Assembly (NCBI RefSeq): GCF_020741395.1
Contig: NZ_DYZA01000068.1
Span: 1-28,730, forward strand
Length of the DNA stretch: 28,730 nucleotides
Direction of reading: 5' to 3'
Source: Mailhella massiliensis
GTDB lineage: Bacteria > Desulfobacterota > Desulfovibrionia > Desulfovibrionales > Desulfovibrionaceae
Positions 13,619-23,400 of this stretch are shown piece after piece (position 1 is the stretch's first letter; each line of letters begins with the position of its first letter). Position numbers and translations under genes: made by a program. The notes below the pieces were generated by a model that worked only from the letters and a program-made list of their open reading frames with translations, was not told where the DNA came from and did no database searches.

Positions 13619-14914
13619 TCAGCGCTCGTCAAGCGCGAGAACGAGCCTTGTGAGAAGTTCCACGGAGGGCAGGAGCACGCTTTCGTGAAAGTCGAAGTCC
13701 GGGGAGTGATGGCCGGCGGCAAGGTCGCTTCCCAGCATGAGATAGGCGGCATTGCCGCCTTCATGCTGCACGGCGGCCATGTGCACGCAGGCGTCGTCGG
13801 AGCCGAAGCCGGGCGCGCTGTCCCTGACAAGTTCCGGGCGGAACCACGGCACGGTACCGGCAGTCTTGCGGATGAGGCGAATCAGGGCATCGTCGCTGTC
13901 TGCGCCGTCGGAGCCGCCCATGACGGTGATCTCGCACTTCTGCCCGTACATGGCAGCGGTGTGTTCGATAATGGCGCGGCAGTGCTTGAACATGTATTCA
14001 TTGACGGCGGTGGCGGCGCCGCGCGTTTCGCACTTCATGCGAGCCTGGGCGGGAATGGTGTTCCTGCCGCTGCCCGCCGTAAGCGTTCCTACAGTGACGC
14101 GGGAATCTCCCTCCCCGTGGCGGGGCAGGGCGTGCATGTTGAGCGCGGCGCTTGCAGCGGCGAGCAGGGAGTTCGCGCCCTTGTGGGGCTCGGCGCCGGC
14201 ATGGGCGGCGCGGCCGGTGAAGGTAACATCGAACTTGGTGGTGGCCAGGAAGCCCTTTGCCCCGCACACGAGGCTGTGGTCGCAGTCCGCCCGCATGCCG
14301 ATATGCGCGGCGACCATGTGCCGCGCCCCTTTGAGCAGCCCGGCTTCCGCCATGGCCCTTGCCCCGCGGCAGCCTTCTTCCCCGGGCTGGAAGAGCAGGC
14401 GCACGTTGTGCGCAAGGTTTCCGCGCAGGCGCGCAAGCTCGCAGGCCAGCCCGAGGCCCAGGGCTATGTGCCCGTCGTGCCCGCAGGCATGGCAGATGCC
14501 TTTGTGCAGGGAGGCGAAGCCTTCTTTGTAGGGGAGATGGGAGTCGCTTTCGCTTTCCTCAACATCCACGGCGTCGATATCGAAGCGCAGCACGGTATGG
14601 GCGGGCAGATCCGGCCGTATGTCCACAAAGAGGCCCGTCATGCCGTTCATGCGTTCAAGCCAGTGCAGGGACGCTCCTTCGCTCTCCGCCCTTTGCCGTG
14701 CCTTGCGCAGCGTCTCTTCGTCGGGCACCCCCATAAGGGCTTCCCGGCGGGAGGCGGCTTCCCCCAACTGGGGGGAGAGGCCGATGCCTTCCAGCTCGTC
14801 CGCAATGCGGGCAGTGGTCCAGAATTCCGCCATGCCTGTTTCGGCATGCCTGTGGAACAGCCTGCGAAGGGCCGTGAGCCTTTCCTGGGAGATGAGAGGA
14901 TGGTATGTTGTCAT
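13619..14914 (-). CDS. M20 amidohydrolase, AbgA-like
   Basis: A 431-aa zinc/manganese-type amidohydrolase of the M20D group, very like E. coli AbgA (436 aa, p-aminobenzoyl-glutamate hydrolase subunit). Shared landmarks are FHRHAETGMAEFWT, MGVPDEETL, LRFDIDAVD, HACGHDGH (Cys and His ligands), FQPGEEGCRGARAM (Glu), AAHIG (His), FTGRAAHAGAEPHKGANSLL, AGSGRNTIPA, ETRGA and the last ligand in AAGHHSPDFDF. It would cleave an acyl- or glutamyl-amide bond in the cytoplasm. No AbgB or AbgT transporter gene is nearby, so the true substrate is open. The ATG at 14914 has no visible ribosome site (CCGACCACC precedes it), and a terminator-like hairpin ends only 21 nt upstream. Confidence 0.85.
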   Translation of the reverse strand: MTTYHPLISQERLTALRRLFHRHAETGMAEFWTTARIADELEGIGLSPQLGEAASRREALMGVPDEETLRKARQRAESEGASLHWLERMNGMTGLFVDIRPDLPAHTVLRFDIDAVDVEESESDSHLPYKEGFASLHKGICHACGHDGHIALGLGLACELARLRGNLAHNVRLLFQPGEEGCRGARAMAEAGLLKGARHMVAAHIGMRADCDHSLVCGAKGFLATTKFDVTFTGRAAHAGAEPHKGANSLLAAASAALNMHALPRHGEGDSRVTVGTLTAGSGRNTIPAQARMKCETRGAATAVNEYMFKHCRAIIEHTAAMYGQKCEITVMGGSDGADSDDALIRLIRKTAGTVPWFRPELVRDSAPGFGSDDACVHMAAVQHEGGNAAYLMLGSDLAAGHHSPDFDFHESVLLPSVELLTRLVLALDER

Positions 14915-14935
14915 GGTGGTCGGGGATGCGGAAAA

Positions 14936-14959
14936 GGGGAAGGAACTGGTTCCTTCCCC
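14936..14959. terminator. Bidirectional terminator-like hairpin
   Basis: GGGGAAGGAA (14936-14945), loop CTGG, TTCCTTCCCC (14950-14959): 10 bp, perfect. TTTT follows on the - strand, where the DUF2333 gene would end, and ATTTTTT follows on the + strand. It lies 21 nt from the start of the AbgA-like gene. Confidence 0.7.
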
Positions 14960-15039
14960 AGATTTTTTCGGGTTTACTGCCGCTCAGGCGGAAAAGACAG
15001 GATCTTTTCTATCTCAGGGAATTCAGGGAGCCGGACGTC

Positions 15040-15954
15040 TCAGATCCTCAGGCTGTCGCGTATGTCGGCCAGGCGGTTTTTGGCAAAGAGCAGGTAGGAA
15101 ATGATGAGTTCCCCGGAGTTGAACGATGAAGTAATGTACATGGGGTCGTAATTGCAGATAAGATCCATGTAGCGCATGGCTTCGGCCATGTTTTGTTCAT
15201 TGTTCTTGTTGCCGATTTCCGGGTACAGTTCATACAGGGCCTTCAGGTAGTCGCGCACGACATAGATGACGCCCTGCGCTTCGTAGATGCGGTTGTCCAG
15301 TGTGTAGAAGGGCAGATCCTGACTGTCGTTGAGCAGGCCGAGGGCGTAGCCGAACACGGTTTCGCCGAGAATGAGGTTGAAGGCGGAATAGATATCGTCG
15401 GTGCGGCAGTTGTACACGGCCTTACCCGCCAAAAGGTCCTTCTTGTACTGTTCCGTCATGGATAGGGCTTTTTTGAAGGAACCCTCCGCCGAGGGGATGA
15501 ACAGCATACCCCAGCGTTGGGGGCTGATAGCGAAGTAATTGAGGCGCGCGTTGTACAACAGGTCGTTTTCCCTGTCATTGTTGCCGAGCTTGGCAATAAC
15601 TGTGGAATAATGGTCGAAGAGCATTTTTGTGGCCACATAGGTGCCGAACTGCCGGTAGGCGCGGTTGTCTATGAGCCAGCGGTTGAAGAGAATGTCGTTG
15701 GCCGTCCAGCCGAAGGTGGAGCCGAGCTCCACATTCATGCGGTGGGTCAGGGCCGTGAGCAGCTCCGCGCCCTTTGCCTGTTCCGTCATGTCTTTCTGCA
15801 CATTTGTCTGGTACACCGGGAATGTGACGGGGTCTATCACGGTGTAGAGCTTCTGGGAGCCCCATATCGTGAACAGTATGCCGACAAAAAGCAGCACCTG
15901 GATGCCCAGTGTTTTGGCTACAATAAGGAAGTGTCGCTTTTCGGGGTGCAACAT
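15040..15954 (-). CDS. DUF2333 family inner-membrane protein
   Basis: A 304-aa protein with one N-terminal membrane segment (about residues 10-30, VAKTLGIQVLLFVGILFTIWG) after a short basic start, so it is probably anchored in the inner membrane with the rest periplasmic. The body matches the DUF2333 family: LTHRMNVELGSTFGWTAND, FNRWLIDNRAYRQFG, VIYVVRDYLKALYELYPEI and the C-terminal SSFNSGELIISYLLFAKNRL. The function of the family is not known to me. ATG 15954 has AGGAG 6-7 nt upstream; an in-frame start 25 codons earlier gives a proline/arginine-rich leader and is rejected. It has its own promoter (16032-16059) and ends at the hairpin at 14936-14959. Confidence 0.8.
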   Translation of the reverse strand: MLHPEKRHFLIVAKTLGIQVLLFVGILFTIWGSQKLYTVIDPVTFPVYQTNVQKDMTEQAKGAELLTALTHRMNVELGSTFGWTANDILFNRWLIDNRAYRQFGTYVATKMLFDHYSTVIAKLGNNDRENDLLYNARLNYFAISPQRWGMLFIPSAEGSFKKALSMTEQYKKDLLAGKAVYNCRTDDIYSAFNLILGETVFGYALGLLNDSQDLPFYTLDNRIYEAQGVIYVVRDYLKALYELYPEIGNKNNEQNMAEAMRYMDLICNYDPMYITSSFNSGELIISYLLFAKNRLADIRDSLRI

Positions 15955-16031
15955 GTTTTTCTCCTGAAAAAGGTTGAGGTCGAAACCGCGCCGCGGAGGC
16001 GCCGGTCGGCTTCCGGGGATATTCCGCAATA

Positions 16032-16059
16032 ACTATAATCATTCCCCGAACCTTTTCAA
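16032..16059 (-). promoter_or_regulatory. Sigma-70-type promoter for the DUF2333 gene
   Basis: On the - strand TTGAAA (16054-16059) and TATAGT (16032-16037) are 16 nt apart, each 5 of 6 and 5 of 6 to consensus. It lies about 80 nt upstream of the start codon at 15954. Confidence 0.65.
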
Positions 16060-16166
16060 CTTTTGAAATATTACAGACTGTAAAGCTTCCTTTTTCCCGG
16101 GAAGCCTGTTGAGTTTTTTTGGGGGGGAGAGGGATATGCGCAGAAGGCGGGAAAGAGCATCGGAAG

Positions 16167-16211
16167 GGCCCCGCCCGGGAGCTCAGGGAAAGTACTTGCG
16201 CGGGCGGGGCC
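16167..16211 (-). terminator. Probable terminator of the M24 peptidase gene
   Basis: GGCCCCGCCCG (16167-16177) and CGGGCGGGGCC (16201-16211) make a perfect 11-bp stem with a 23-nt loop, 113 nt past the stop at 16325 on the - strand. The following sequence (CTTCCGATG) is a poor T-run, so it may work with Rho or as a 3'-end stabiliser. Confidence 0.5.
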
Positions 16212-16324
16212 GAAGCGGGGAAAAGCGGGGAATCTGCCTGAAAGTCAGGACAGCCGGTTGATAATTGTTGGGGAACGTCGTGAGTCTCTTCCAAGGGGAG
16301 AGCGCATGCGGGGGGGACATATTC

Positions 16325-17404
16325 TTAGAACACACGGCAGCCGTCTTCGGTGATGACGGCCATGTATTCCCAGCGCGCACCGCCCCAGCCGGGGAAATAC
16401 AGCCCCGGCTCGATGGTGACTACCATGCCGGGCCTGAGGGCCTTGGTGTTGAACACGCTGAGGCGAGGGCCTTCGTGTGTCTCAAGGCCTACGCCGTGCC
16501 CCAGGGAATGGGTGAAGTAGCGTTCCATGCCGCAGGAGGTAAAGTAATCTACGGCGATTTGATGCACCTCCCTGCCCGTGACGCCGGGGCCCAGGGCGGC
16601 AATGGCGCGGCGCTGAGCTTCCTGCACGCGCTCCAGCATTTCCGTGAAGCGAGGTTCCGGCCTGTTCCCTATCCAGTAGGTACGCGTCTGGTCGGAACAG
16701 TAGTGGTGCAGGCGGCAGCCCTCATCCACCAGCACCATGCAGTTGTCCGTGAACACGGAGGGCTGCTCCGGTGCATAGTGGGGGAGTGCGGCGTTGGCGT
16801 TCATGGCCACGATGGAGGGGAAGCTCAGCTCCGACGCGCCGTGCTCGCGGTAGAATTTTTCTATGGCCCAGGATACGGAGCCTTCGTCCTGCCCGGGCAC
16901 AAGCACGGAGGGGAGCCATGCGAGCATGCGGTGGTTGAGCGCCACCGATTCGGCGATGAGGCGTATTTCCTCTTCATCCTTGATCTCGCGCAGCTGTTCC
17001 ACCAGCCCGTCTGCGCCCTGAAGCGAAAGGCCCGGCTCCAGTCTCCTCGTATAGGCACGGGACAGGTGTTCCTCCTCAATGCCGATGACGCCGGAAGCGC
17101 CGCACAGCTTTTTCAGAAGTCCGTTGAGCTCCTCAGAGGAGGCGGAGCGGTAAATGAATATCCTTTCCCTGTCCCAGAGTTTTGCCGCAGCCTCCTCATA
17201 GCGCGAATCGGTGCACAGCCAGTCCTTGCCGTCCTTCATGATGATGAGGCAGCCGTAGCTTTCGTTGCACTGGCAGTCGTGCAGCTCAAAGCCGGAAAGG
17301 TAGAAGCGGTTGGCGCTCTGGCTGACGAGCAGCGCGTCCAGCCCTTGTTCATGCATGAGGCGGCGCAGTTTTTCCCTGCGCAGGGCAAAGGTCTCTTTGT
17401 TCAT
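16325..17404 (-). CDS. M24 family Xaa-Pro peptidase (PepP/PepQ-like)
   Basis: A 359-aa cytoplasmic metallopeptidase with the creatinase N-domain (about 1-130, ALLVSQSANRFYLSGFELHD) and M24 catalytic domain. All five metal ligands can be seen: Asp in LVDEG, Asp in YCSDQTRTY, His in HSLGHGVGLETHEGP, Glu in VVTIEPG and Glu in ARWEYMAVI. It should remove the residue in front of proline from peptides. ATG 17404 has GAGG 7 nt upstream and is preferred over a start four codons earlier. It lies 51 nt after the DUF853 gene on the same strand, so the two probably share a transcript. Contrast with the degenerate M24 protein at 4870-6264. Confidence 0.88.
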   Translation of the reverse strand: MNKETFALRREKLRRLMHEQGLDALLVSQSANRFYLSGFELHDCQCNESYGCLIIMKDGKDWLCTDSRYEEAAAKLWDRERIFIYRSASSEELNGLLKKLCGASGVIGIEEEHLSRAYTRRLEPGLSLQGADGLVEQLREIKDEEEIRLIAESVALNHRMLAWLPSVLVPGQDEGSVSWAIEKFYREHGASELSFPSIVAMNANAALPHYAPEQPSVFTDNCMVLVDEGCRLHHYCSDQTRTYWIGNRPEPRFTEMLERVQEAQRRAIAALGPGVTGREVHQIAVDYFTSCGMERYFTHSLGHGVGLETHEGPRLSVFNTKALRPGMVVTIEPGLYFPGWGGARWEYMAVITEDGCRVF

Positions 17405-17455
17405 GGCTATCCTCAATATGTGTGCCCCGCGAAGAGCAGGCGGGGTGTTTCTGGT

Positions 17456-18961
17456 TCAGCGCCTGCCGCCGAAAATGCCGCCGAGAAGCCCGCGCAGTAT
17501 GGCGCGGCCCACCTCGCGGCCTACGGCGTTGCCCACGGTTCGGCCTACCTGCCTTGTGGCGGAGCCGAGAATGTCGCTCCAAGGGTTGCTCTGCTCCCTT
17601 CCTGAGCGTTGTCCGGCTTCTTCCTCATCGTCGCGCCGACGCTCCTGAAATTGTGCGGTGAGTTTTTCGTAGGCCGATTCCCTGTCGAGGGGCGTGCCGT
17701 ACAGGCGCTGCATGGGAGAGCGTTCGATGATCTGCCGCCTCTCTTCCGGGGAAAGGGCGCCGATGCCTCCTTCCGGCGGCAGGATGAGGGCGCGTTCCAC
17801 CATGGCGGGCGCGCCGTGTTCGTCGAGGAAGGAGACGAGTGCCTCGCCCGTGCGGAGAAGGGAAATGATTTCTTCCGTATCCAGAGCGGGATTTTGGCGG
17901 AAGGTTTCGGCCGCGGCGCGCACGGCCTTCTGCTCGCGGGGTGTGAAGGCCCGAAGGGCATGCTGCACGCGGTTGCCGAGCTGGGAAAGTACGCTGTCGG
18001 GAATGTCCGCCGGATTCTGGGTGATGAAATACACGCCTACGCCCCGGGAACGGATGAGGCGCACCACCTGCTCCACCTTCTGCAGCAGCACCTCCGGCAT
18101 ATCGTCGAAGAGAAGGTGGGCTTCGTCGAACATGAGAACGAGGCGGGGCTTTTCGGCGTTGCCCCTTTCCGGGAGCTGTTCATACAGCTCGGAAAGCAGC
18201 CAGAGCAGCACGGAGGCATAGAGGCGCGGCTTCTGCATGAGCTTGTCGGCGGCGATGATGTTGACATAGCCCCTGCCTTCAAGGTCGGTACGGAAAAGAT
18301 CTTCGATATTCAGGGCCGGCTCGCCGAAGAACGCGCCTGCGCCTTCCTCTTCCAGGCGCAGGAGGCCGCGCTGTATGGCTCCCATGCTGGCCGGGGAAAT
18401 ATGCCCGTAGGCGGAGGCGTATTCGCTGCGGTTTTCCGCCACATGGGTGATCATGGCCCTGAGATCCTTGAGGTCAAGAAGCAGAAGGCCGCTTTCGTCC
18501 GCTATGCGGAACACGATGTGCAGTATGCCGCTTTGGACTTCGTTGAGGTTCAGCAGCCGGGAAAGGAGGGCGGGCCCCATGTCGCTTATGGTGGCGCGAA
18601 GCGGTGTTCCCTGCTCTCCCGCCACATCCCAGAAAGAGACGGGGTAGGCCCTGTTCTCGTATCCCAGGGTACGGAGCCCCAGCTCCTTGATACGCGCAGC
18701 GACGCTGCCGCCGGGTTCTCCGGGGCGGCTCATGGCGGAAAGGTCGCCCTTTATGTCGGTAAGCAGCACGGGAACGCCCATGGCGCTGAAGCTCTCCGCC
18801 ATAGTCTGAAGGGAAATGGTCTTGCCCGTGCCTGTGGCCCCGGTGATGAGCCCGTGGCGGCTGGCCATGCGCGCTTCCAGGCAAAGTGCCCGCCCGTCGG
18901 CCTCAAGAGTGACGGGGTTTTCGGCGGCGGCGATGAAAAGGCGCTTATCGGAAGTGAGCAT
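17456..18961 (-). CDS. HerA-like ATPase, DUF853 family
   Basis: A 501-aa P-loop ATPase of the HerA-FtsK branch. Walker A is GATGTGKT (about residues 42-49), Walker B is LVLMFDEAHLL, and a sensor-like ITQNPADIPDSVLSQLGNR follows, with an Arg-rich HALRAFTPREQ region. The C-terminus is a Gly/Arg-rich tail after VGRTVGNAVGREVGRAILR. Bacterial members (YjgR in E. coli) are annotated as putative DNA helicases/translocases or NTPases of unknown role. ATG 18961 has AGAGGA about 7-8 nt upstream; a longer frame from 19231 would add 90 low-complexity residues and is rejected. It likely starts an operon with the M24 peptidase gene. Confidence 0.85.
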   Translation of the reverse strand: MLTSDKRLFIAAAENPVTLEADGRALCLEARMASRHGLITGATGTGKTISLQTMAESFSAMGVPVLLTDIKGDLSAMSRPGEPGGSVAARIKELGLRTLGYENRAYPVSFWDVAGEQGTPLRATISDMGPALLSRLLNLNEVQSGILHIVFRIADESGLLLLDLKDLRAMITHVAENRSEYASAYGHISPASMGAIQRGLLRLEEEGAGAFFGEPALNIEDLFRTDLEGRGYVNIIAADKLMQKPRLYASVLLWLLSELYEQLPERGNAEKPRLVLMFDEAHLLFDDMPEVLLQKVEQVVRLIRSRGVGVYFITQNPADIPDSVLSQLGNRVQHALRAFTPREQKAVRAAAETFRQNPALDTEEIISLLRTGEALVSFLDEHGAPAMVERALILPPEGGIGALSPEERRQIIERSPMQRLYGTPLDRESAYEKLTAQFQERRRDDEEEAGQRSGREQSNPWSDILGSATRQVGRTVGNAVGREVGRAILRGLLGGIFGGRR

Positions 18962-19238
18962 GGTGTTGTCCTCTGCGGCGGCATGGCCGTGCTGTTGCCG
19001 GAGCTTGCCCCATGGCGGCTTTTCCGCGAAGGCGCGTCCTGTCGGCAGGGTGGGCATAGGCGCGGAATCAAGGAGAAGGGCGTTCCCGGGAATCATCTCA
19101 GCATGGAGGATAAGGCTTTTTTTTCTGAAAGCCAATTGTTCCCGCAGGGGCAGATTCCTTTCTTCCTGCCGTGGCTTTGCCGCCTGCCCCGGGACTTTTT
19201 TACCTGCGTCCCTTTCCGGGAGTTTCTGCATGAAAAAG
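18962..19238. other. Leader region of the DUF853 gene, no gene seen
   Basis: Together with the carA terminator this makes a 338-bp space between coding regions. The - strand has a candidate promoter (19107-19135) and about 140 nt of leader. No credible small gene or structured RNA was recognised. Confidence 0.5.
19107..19135 (-). promoter_or_regulatory. Candidate promoter for the DUF853-peptidase unit
   Basis: On the - strand TTGGCT (19130-19135) and TATCCT (19107-19112) are 17 nt apart, with an A8 run in the spacer. Each box matches 4 of 6 consensus positions. Confidence 0.35.
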
Positions 19239-19270
19239 GCGGGCGGGGCGCACTGTTGCGCCCCGCCCGC
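19233..19270 (-). terminator. Intrinsic terminator of carB-carA
   Basis: GCGGGCGGGGCGCA (19239-19252), loop CTGT, TGCGCCCCGCCCGC (19257-19270): 14 perfect base pairs. On the - strand it is followed at once by CTTTTT. It lies 29 nt past the carA stop. Confidence 0.92.
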
Positions 19271-19299
19271 GTCATGTCAGGGAACATGCCCGGGAAGGT

Positions 19300-20439
19300 T
19301 TATTTCCCGGCCTTGGACTTCAGCACCATCTCCTTGAAGTCGGTGAAGAAGGTGCGGCTGTCGGTGGGGCCGGCGGCCGCTTCGGGGTGATGCTGCACCG
19401 TCATGATGGGCTTTTCAGGATGGCGGAAGCCTTCCAGCGTGCCGTCGTTGAGGTTCACATACACCTTTTCCACGCCTTCGGGCGGAATGACGCAGAAGCC
19501 GTGGTTCTGGGAGGAAATCTCGATGCGGCCGGTGAGCAGGTTCTTGACCGGGTGGTTTACGCCGTGATGGCCGAATTTCAGTTTGGTGGTGGTGCCGCCG
19601 AGGGCGTGGCCGAGAAGCTGATGCCCGAGGCAGATTGCGCCTATGGGGAAGATTTCCGCCATTTTGGCGATTTCCGCGATTTCGGGTTTCAGGGTGGCGG
19701 GGTCGCCGGGGCCGTTGGAGAGGAACACGCCGTCGGGGGCTGCGGCCTTCACCTGTTCACAGGTGAAGGAGGGCGGAACCACGAGAAGTTCCATGTCCTG
19801 CGCGGCGAGAAGGCGCAGGATGTTCCACTTGATGCCGAAGTCGTACACCACGATGTTGAGGGCCTTGCCCTGCGGCCAGTCGTAGGAGCCGTCGGCGTTC
19901 AGAGTCACGGGCGCGGGGCGGCCCGCGGCGTCGTCCCAGCGGTAGGGGGCGGCGGGAGCCACGCGGGTGACGAGGTTCTGCCCTTCCATGGAGGGCAGTT
20001 CCTGCGCCTTTTTCACCAGTTCTTCAGGGTCGAGGATGCTGGTGGAGATGCAGCCGCGCATGGCGCCGTTCTTGCGCAGGTGCAGGGTGAGGGCGCGTGT
20101 GTCGATACCTTCGATGCCCGGCACGCCCTGACGCATGAGAAAGTCGGGCAGGCTTTCCGTAGCGCGCCAGTTGGAAGGCTCCTTGCAGCATTCCTTGACG
20201 ATGAGGGCCGACATGTGCACCTTTTCCGATTCCATGTCGTCGGGGTTGATGCCGTAGTTGCCGATGAGCGGATAGGTGAGGCACACCATCTGGCCCGCGT
20301 AGGACGGGTCGGTGAGCAGTTCCTGATATCCGGCCATGGCGGTATTGAAAATGACTTCGCCGCCGGTCAGTTCGATGGGGCCGGTGAAGGATTCGCCTTC
20401 AAGGGTGAAGCCGTCTTCGAGGGCGAGCAGAGCTTTCAT
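19300..20439 (-). CDS. carA: Carbamoyl-phosphate synthase small (glutaminase) subunit
   Basis: A 379-aa glutamine amidotransferase subunit that hydrolyses glutamine and passes ammonia to CarB for carbamoyl phosphate, the precursor of pyrimidines and arginine. The N-terminal CPSase domain starts MKALLALEDGF and has GGEVIFNTAMAGYQE and YPLIGNYG. The class I amidotransferase domain has FLSNGPGDP, the nucleophile Cys in GAICLGHQLLG, and His/Glu in QHHPEA. Length matches E. coli CarA (382 aa). ATG 20439 has AAGGAG 8 nt upstream, inside the end of carB; the start overlaps the carB stop in an ATGA arrangement. A frame extending to 20484 is rejected for lack of a ribosome site. Confidence 0.96.
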   Translation of the reverse strand: MKALLALEDGFTLEGESFTGPIELTGGEVIFNTAMAGYQELLTDPSYAGQMVCLTYPLIGNYGINPDDMESEKVHMSALIVKECCKEPSNWRATESLPDFLMRQGVPGIEGIDTRALTLHLRKNGAMRGCISTSILDPEELVKKAQELPSMEGQNLVTRVAPAAPYRWDDAAGRPAPVTLNADGSYDWPQGKALNIVVYDFGIKWNILRLLAAQDMELLVVPPSFTCEQVKAAAPDGVFLSNGPGDPATLKPEIAEIAKMAEIFPIGAICLGHQLLGHALGGTTTKLKFGHHGVNHPVKNLLTGRIEISSQNHGFCVIPPEGVEKVYVNLNDGTLEGFRHPEKPIMTVQHHPEAAAGPTDSRTFFTDFKEMVLKSKAGK

Positions 20440-23400
20440 GCGTGTTCTCCTTTGATCGCTCCGGCATAGTAGTCCTGGATGCACTCCACGCGGAGGGCCT
20501 TGTTCTGCTGATGCTGGATGGCGCGGGCTATGGCGCGGGCGCCGGAAATCGTGGTGGTAAAGGACACGCCGTAGTGCAGCGTGGTCTGGCGTATGGCCCG
20601 GGAATCGTGGGTGGTGCGCTTGCCGGAAGCGGTGTTGATGACCATGGCCACTTCGCCGTTTTTAATCATATCCACAATGTTCGGGCGGCCTTCATGCACT
20701 TTGAGCACGGGCTTGACCTCCAGCCCGGCTTCCTTGAGGAGCTTTGCCGTGCCGTGCGTGGCGAGAAGCTCGAAGCCGAGGTCCGCATAGGACCTGGCGA
20801 TGGGAACCACGAATTCCTTGTCGCGGTCGTTCACGGAAATGAACACCTTGCCGTAGGAAGGCAGGGTCTGGCCCGCGCCGAGCTGGCTCTTCAGGAAGGC
20901 TTCGTCGAAGGTGCAGGCCACGCCCATGACTTCGCCGGTGGAGCGCATTTCCGGTCCGAGCAGAATATCCACGCCGGGGAAGCGCTTGAAGGGGAACACG
21001 GCTTCCTTCACGCAGACATAGCCCGTCCTGCGCATGGACCAGGGGTCGAGTTCGGCGAGGGTCTTGCCCAGCATGATCTGCGTGGCAAGGCGGGGCAGGG
21101 GCACGCCCGTGGCCTTGGACACGAAGGGGGCGGTGCGCGAGGCGCGGGGGTTCACTTCAAGGATGAAGATCCTGCCGTCCTTCACGGCGAACTGGATGTT
21201 CATGAGGCCGACCACGCGCAGCTCCTTGGCAAGAGCTATGGTCTGGCGGCTGATTTCTTCCACAATTGCCTCGGGCAGGGAGTAGGGAGGCAGGGAGCAG
21301 GCCGAGTCGCCGGAATGGATACCTGCGGCTTCGATATGTTCCATGATGCCCGCCACATACACCTCCTTGCCGTCGGCCAGGGCGTCCACGTCCACTTCAA
21401 TGGCGTTCTCAAGGAACTGGTCGATGAGGATGGGGTGCTCGGGAGTGTCCGTGCCCACCACGTTGTGGAAGTAGTCGTCGAGGTCGTCCGGGCCGTAGCA
21501 TACCATCATGGCGCGGCCGCCGAGCACATAGCTCGGGCGCACGATGATGGGGTAGCCTATGCGCGCGGCTTCTTCCTTGGCCACGTCCAGCGAGATGCAG
21601 GTGCCGTTCTGAGGCTGAAGGAGGTTCAGCTTCTGGATGAGGGCCTGGAAGCGTTCGCGGTCTTCGGCGCGGTCAATGGCGTCGGGGCTGGTGCCCATGA
21701 TGGGTACGCCCGCGCGCTGGAGCGGCACGGCGAGGTTCAGCGGCGTCTGCCCGCCGAACTGCACGATGACGCCGTCGGGCTTTTCCGTTTCCACGATATG
21801 CATCACGTCTTCAAAGGTGAGCGGCTCGAAGTACAGGCGGTCGGAGGTGTCGTAGTCGGTGGACACGGTTTCGGGGTTGGAGTTGACCATGATCGCTTCC
21901 ACGCCCTCGTCGCGCAGGGCGAAGGAGGCATGGCAGCAGCAGTAGTCGAACTCGATGCCCTGGCCTATGCGGTTGGGGCCGCCGCCGAGGATGATGACCT
22001 TCTTGCGGTCGTGCACGTCGAGCTCGCGGCCGGTCTCATAGGTGGAGTAGAAATAGGGCGTGTAGGCCTCGAACTCGGCGGCGCAGGTGTCCACAAGGTA
22101 GTACACAGGTTCCGTGCCCGTGGCCTTGCGCAGGGCGGCAACGTCGCTTTCCGGGCGCTTCCACATTTCGGCGAGCTGCCTGTCGGAGAAGCCGAATTCC
22201 TTGGCGCGGCGCAGAAGGCGGACAAGTTCCGGGTTGTCCGGAGTCATGGAGTTGCCGAGGGCGAAGTCCCTGAGGTCCCCTTCCATTTTCACGATATCGC
22301 GTATCTGGCGCAGAAACCACGGGTCAATGGCTGTGACGGCGTGAATTTCTTCCACGCTCATGCCTGCGAGAAGGGCCTGCCGCAGGGCGAAGATGCGCCT
22401 GGAATTGGGAGTACGCAGTTTGGCCATGATGGCATCCATAGAGGGCAGGGCATCGCGGAAACGGCTTCCGAGGCCCGGAGCGCCGATTTCCAGGGAGCGC
22501 AGGCCCTTCTGCAGTGCTTCTTTAAACGTGCGGCCTATGGCCATGGTTTCGCCCACGCTCTTCATGGAGGTGGTGAGCTCATCTTTGGCGCCGGCAAACT
22601 TTTCAAAGGTGAAGCGGGGGATTTTCACCACGCAGTAGTCAATGGCAGGCTCGAAGCTGGCCATGGTCTCGCGGGTGATATCGTTGGGAATCTCGTCCAG
22701 CGTGTAGCCTATGGCCAGCTTGGCCGCGATTTTGGCAATGGGGAAGCCGGTAGCCTTGGATGCCAGCGCGGAGGAGCGGGACACGCGGGGGTTCATCTCA
22801 ATGACGACCAGCTCGCCGTTTTCAGGATTCAGGCCGAACTGCACATTGGAGCCGCCGGTCTCCACGCCGATTTCGCGCATGATGGCGATGGAGGCATCGC
22901 GGATCTTCTGATATTCCACGTCGGTGAGCGTCTGCACCGGGGCTACGGTGATGGAGTCGCCGGTATGTACGCCCATGGGGTCGAGGTTTTCGATGGAGCA
23001 CACGATCACGCAGTTGTCCTTGCGGTCGCGCATGACTTCCATTTCGATTTCCTTCCAGCCGAGCACCGACTGTTCCACCAGCACTTCGCTGGTGATGGAG
23101 GCGTCGAGCCCGCCTGCGGCGATTTCTTCCAGGTCTTCCTGGTTGTAGGCCACGCCGCCGCCGGAGCCGCCCAGGGTAAAGGCCGGACGGATGATGAGCG
23201 GGAAGGGCATTTCCGAGGCGATGCGGCGCACGTCCTCCATGTTGCGGGCGATTTCGCTGCGCGGCACCTTGATGCCGATGTTCTCCATGGCGGCGCGGAA
23301 CAGCTCGCGGCTTTCCGCCTTTTCAATGACTTTGGCGTTGGCGCCGATGAGTTCCACGCCGCACTCCGCGAGCACGCCCATCTTTTCGAGGGCAAGAGCA

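Larger units (their letters stand above)
15955..16324. other. 370-bp gap without a gene
   Basis: No believable coding region. It holds the DUF2333 promoter (16032-16059), a small GCTTCC/GGAAGC hairpin near 16085-16106, a run of T then G around 16115-16127, and the long hairpin at 16167-16211 behind the M24 peptidase gene. Confidence 0.6.

Noticed and set aside
16265..19390. Long + strand frames opposite the peptidase and DUF853 genes
   Set aside because: They are shadows of genes with intact catalytic motifs on the other strand.
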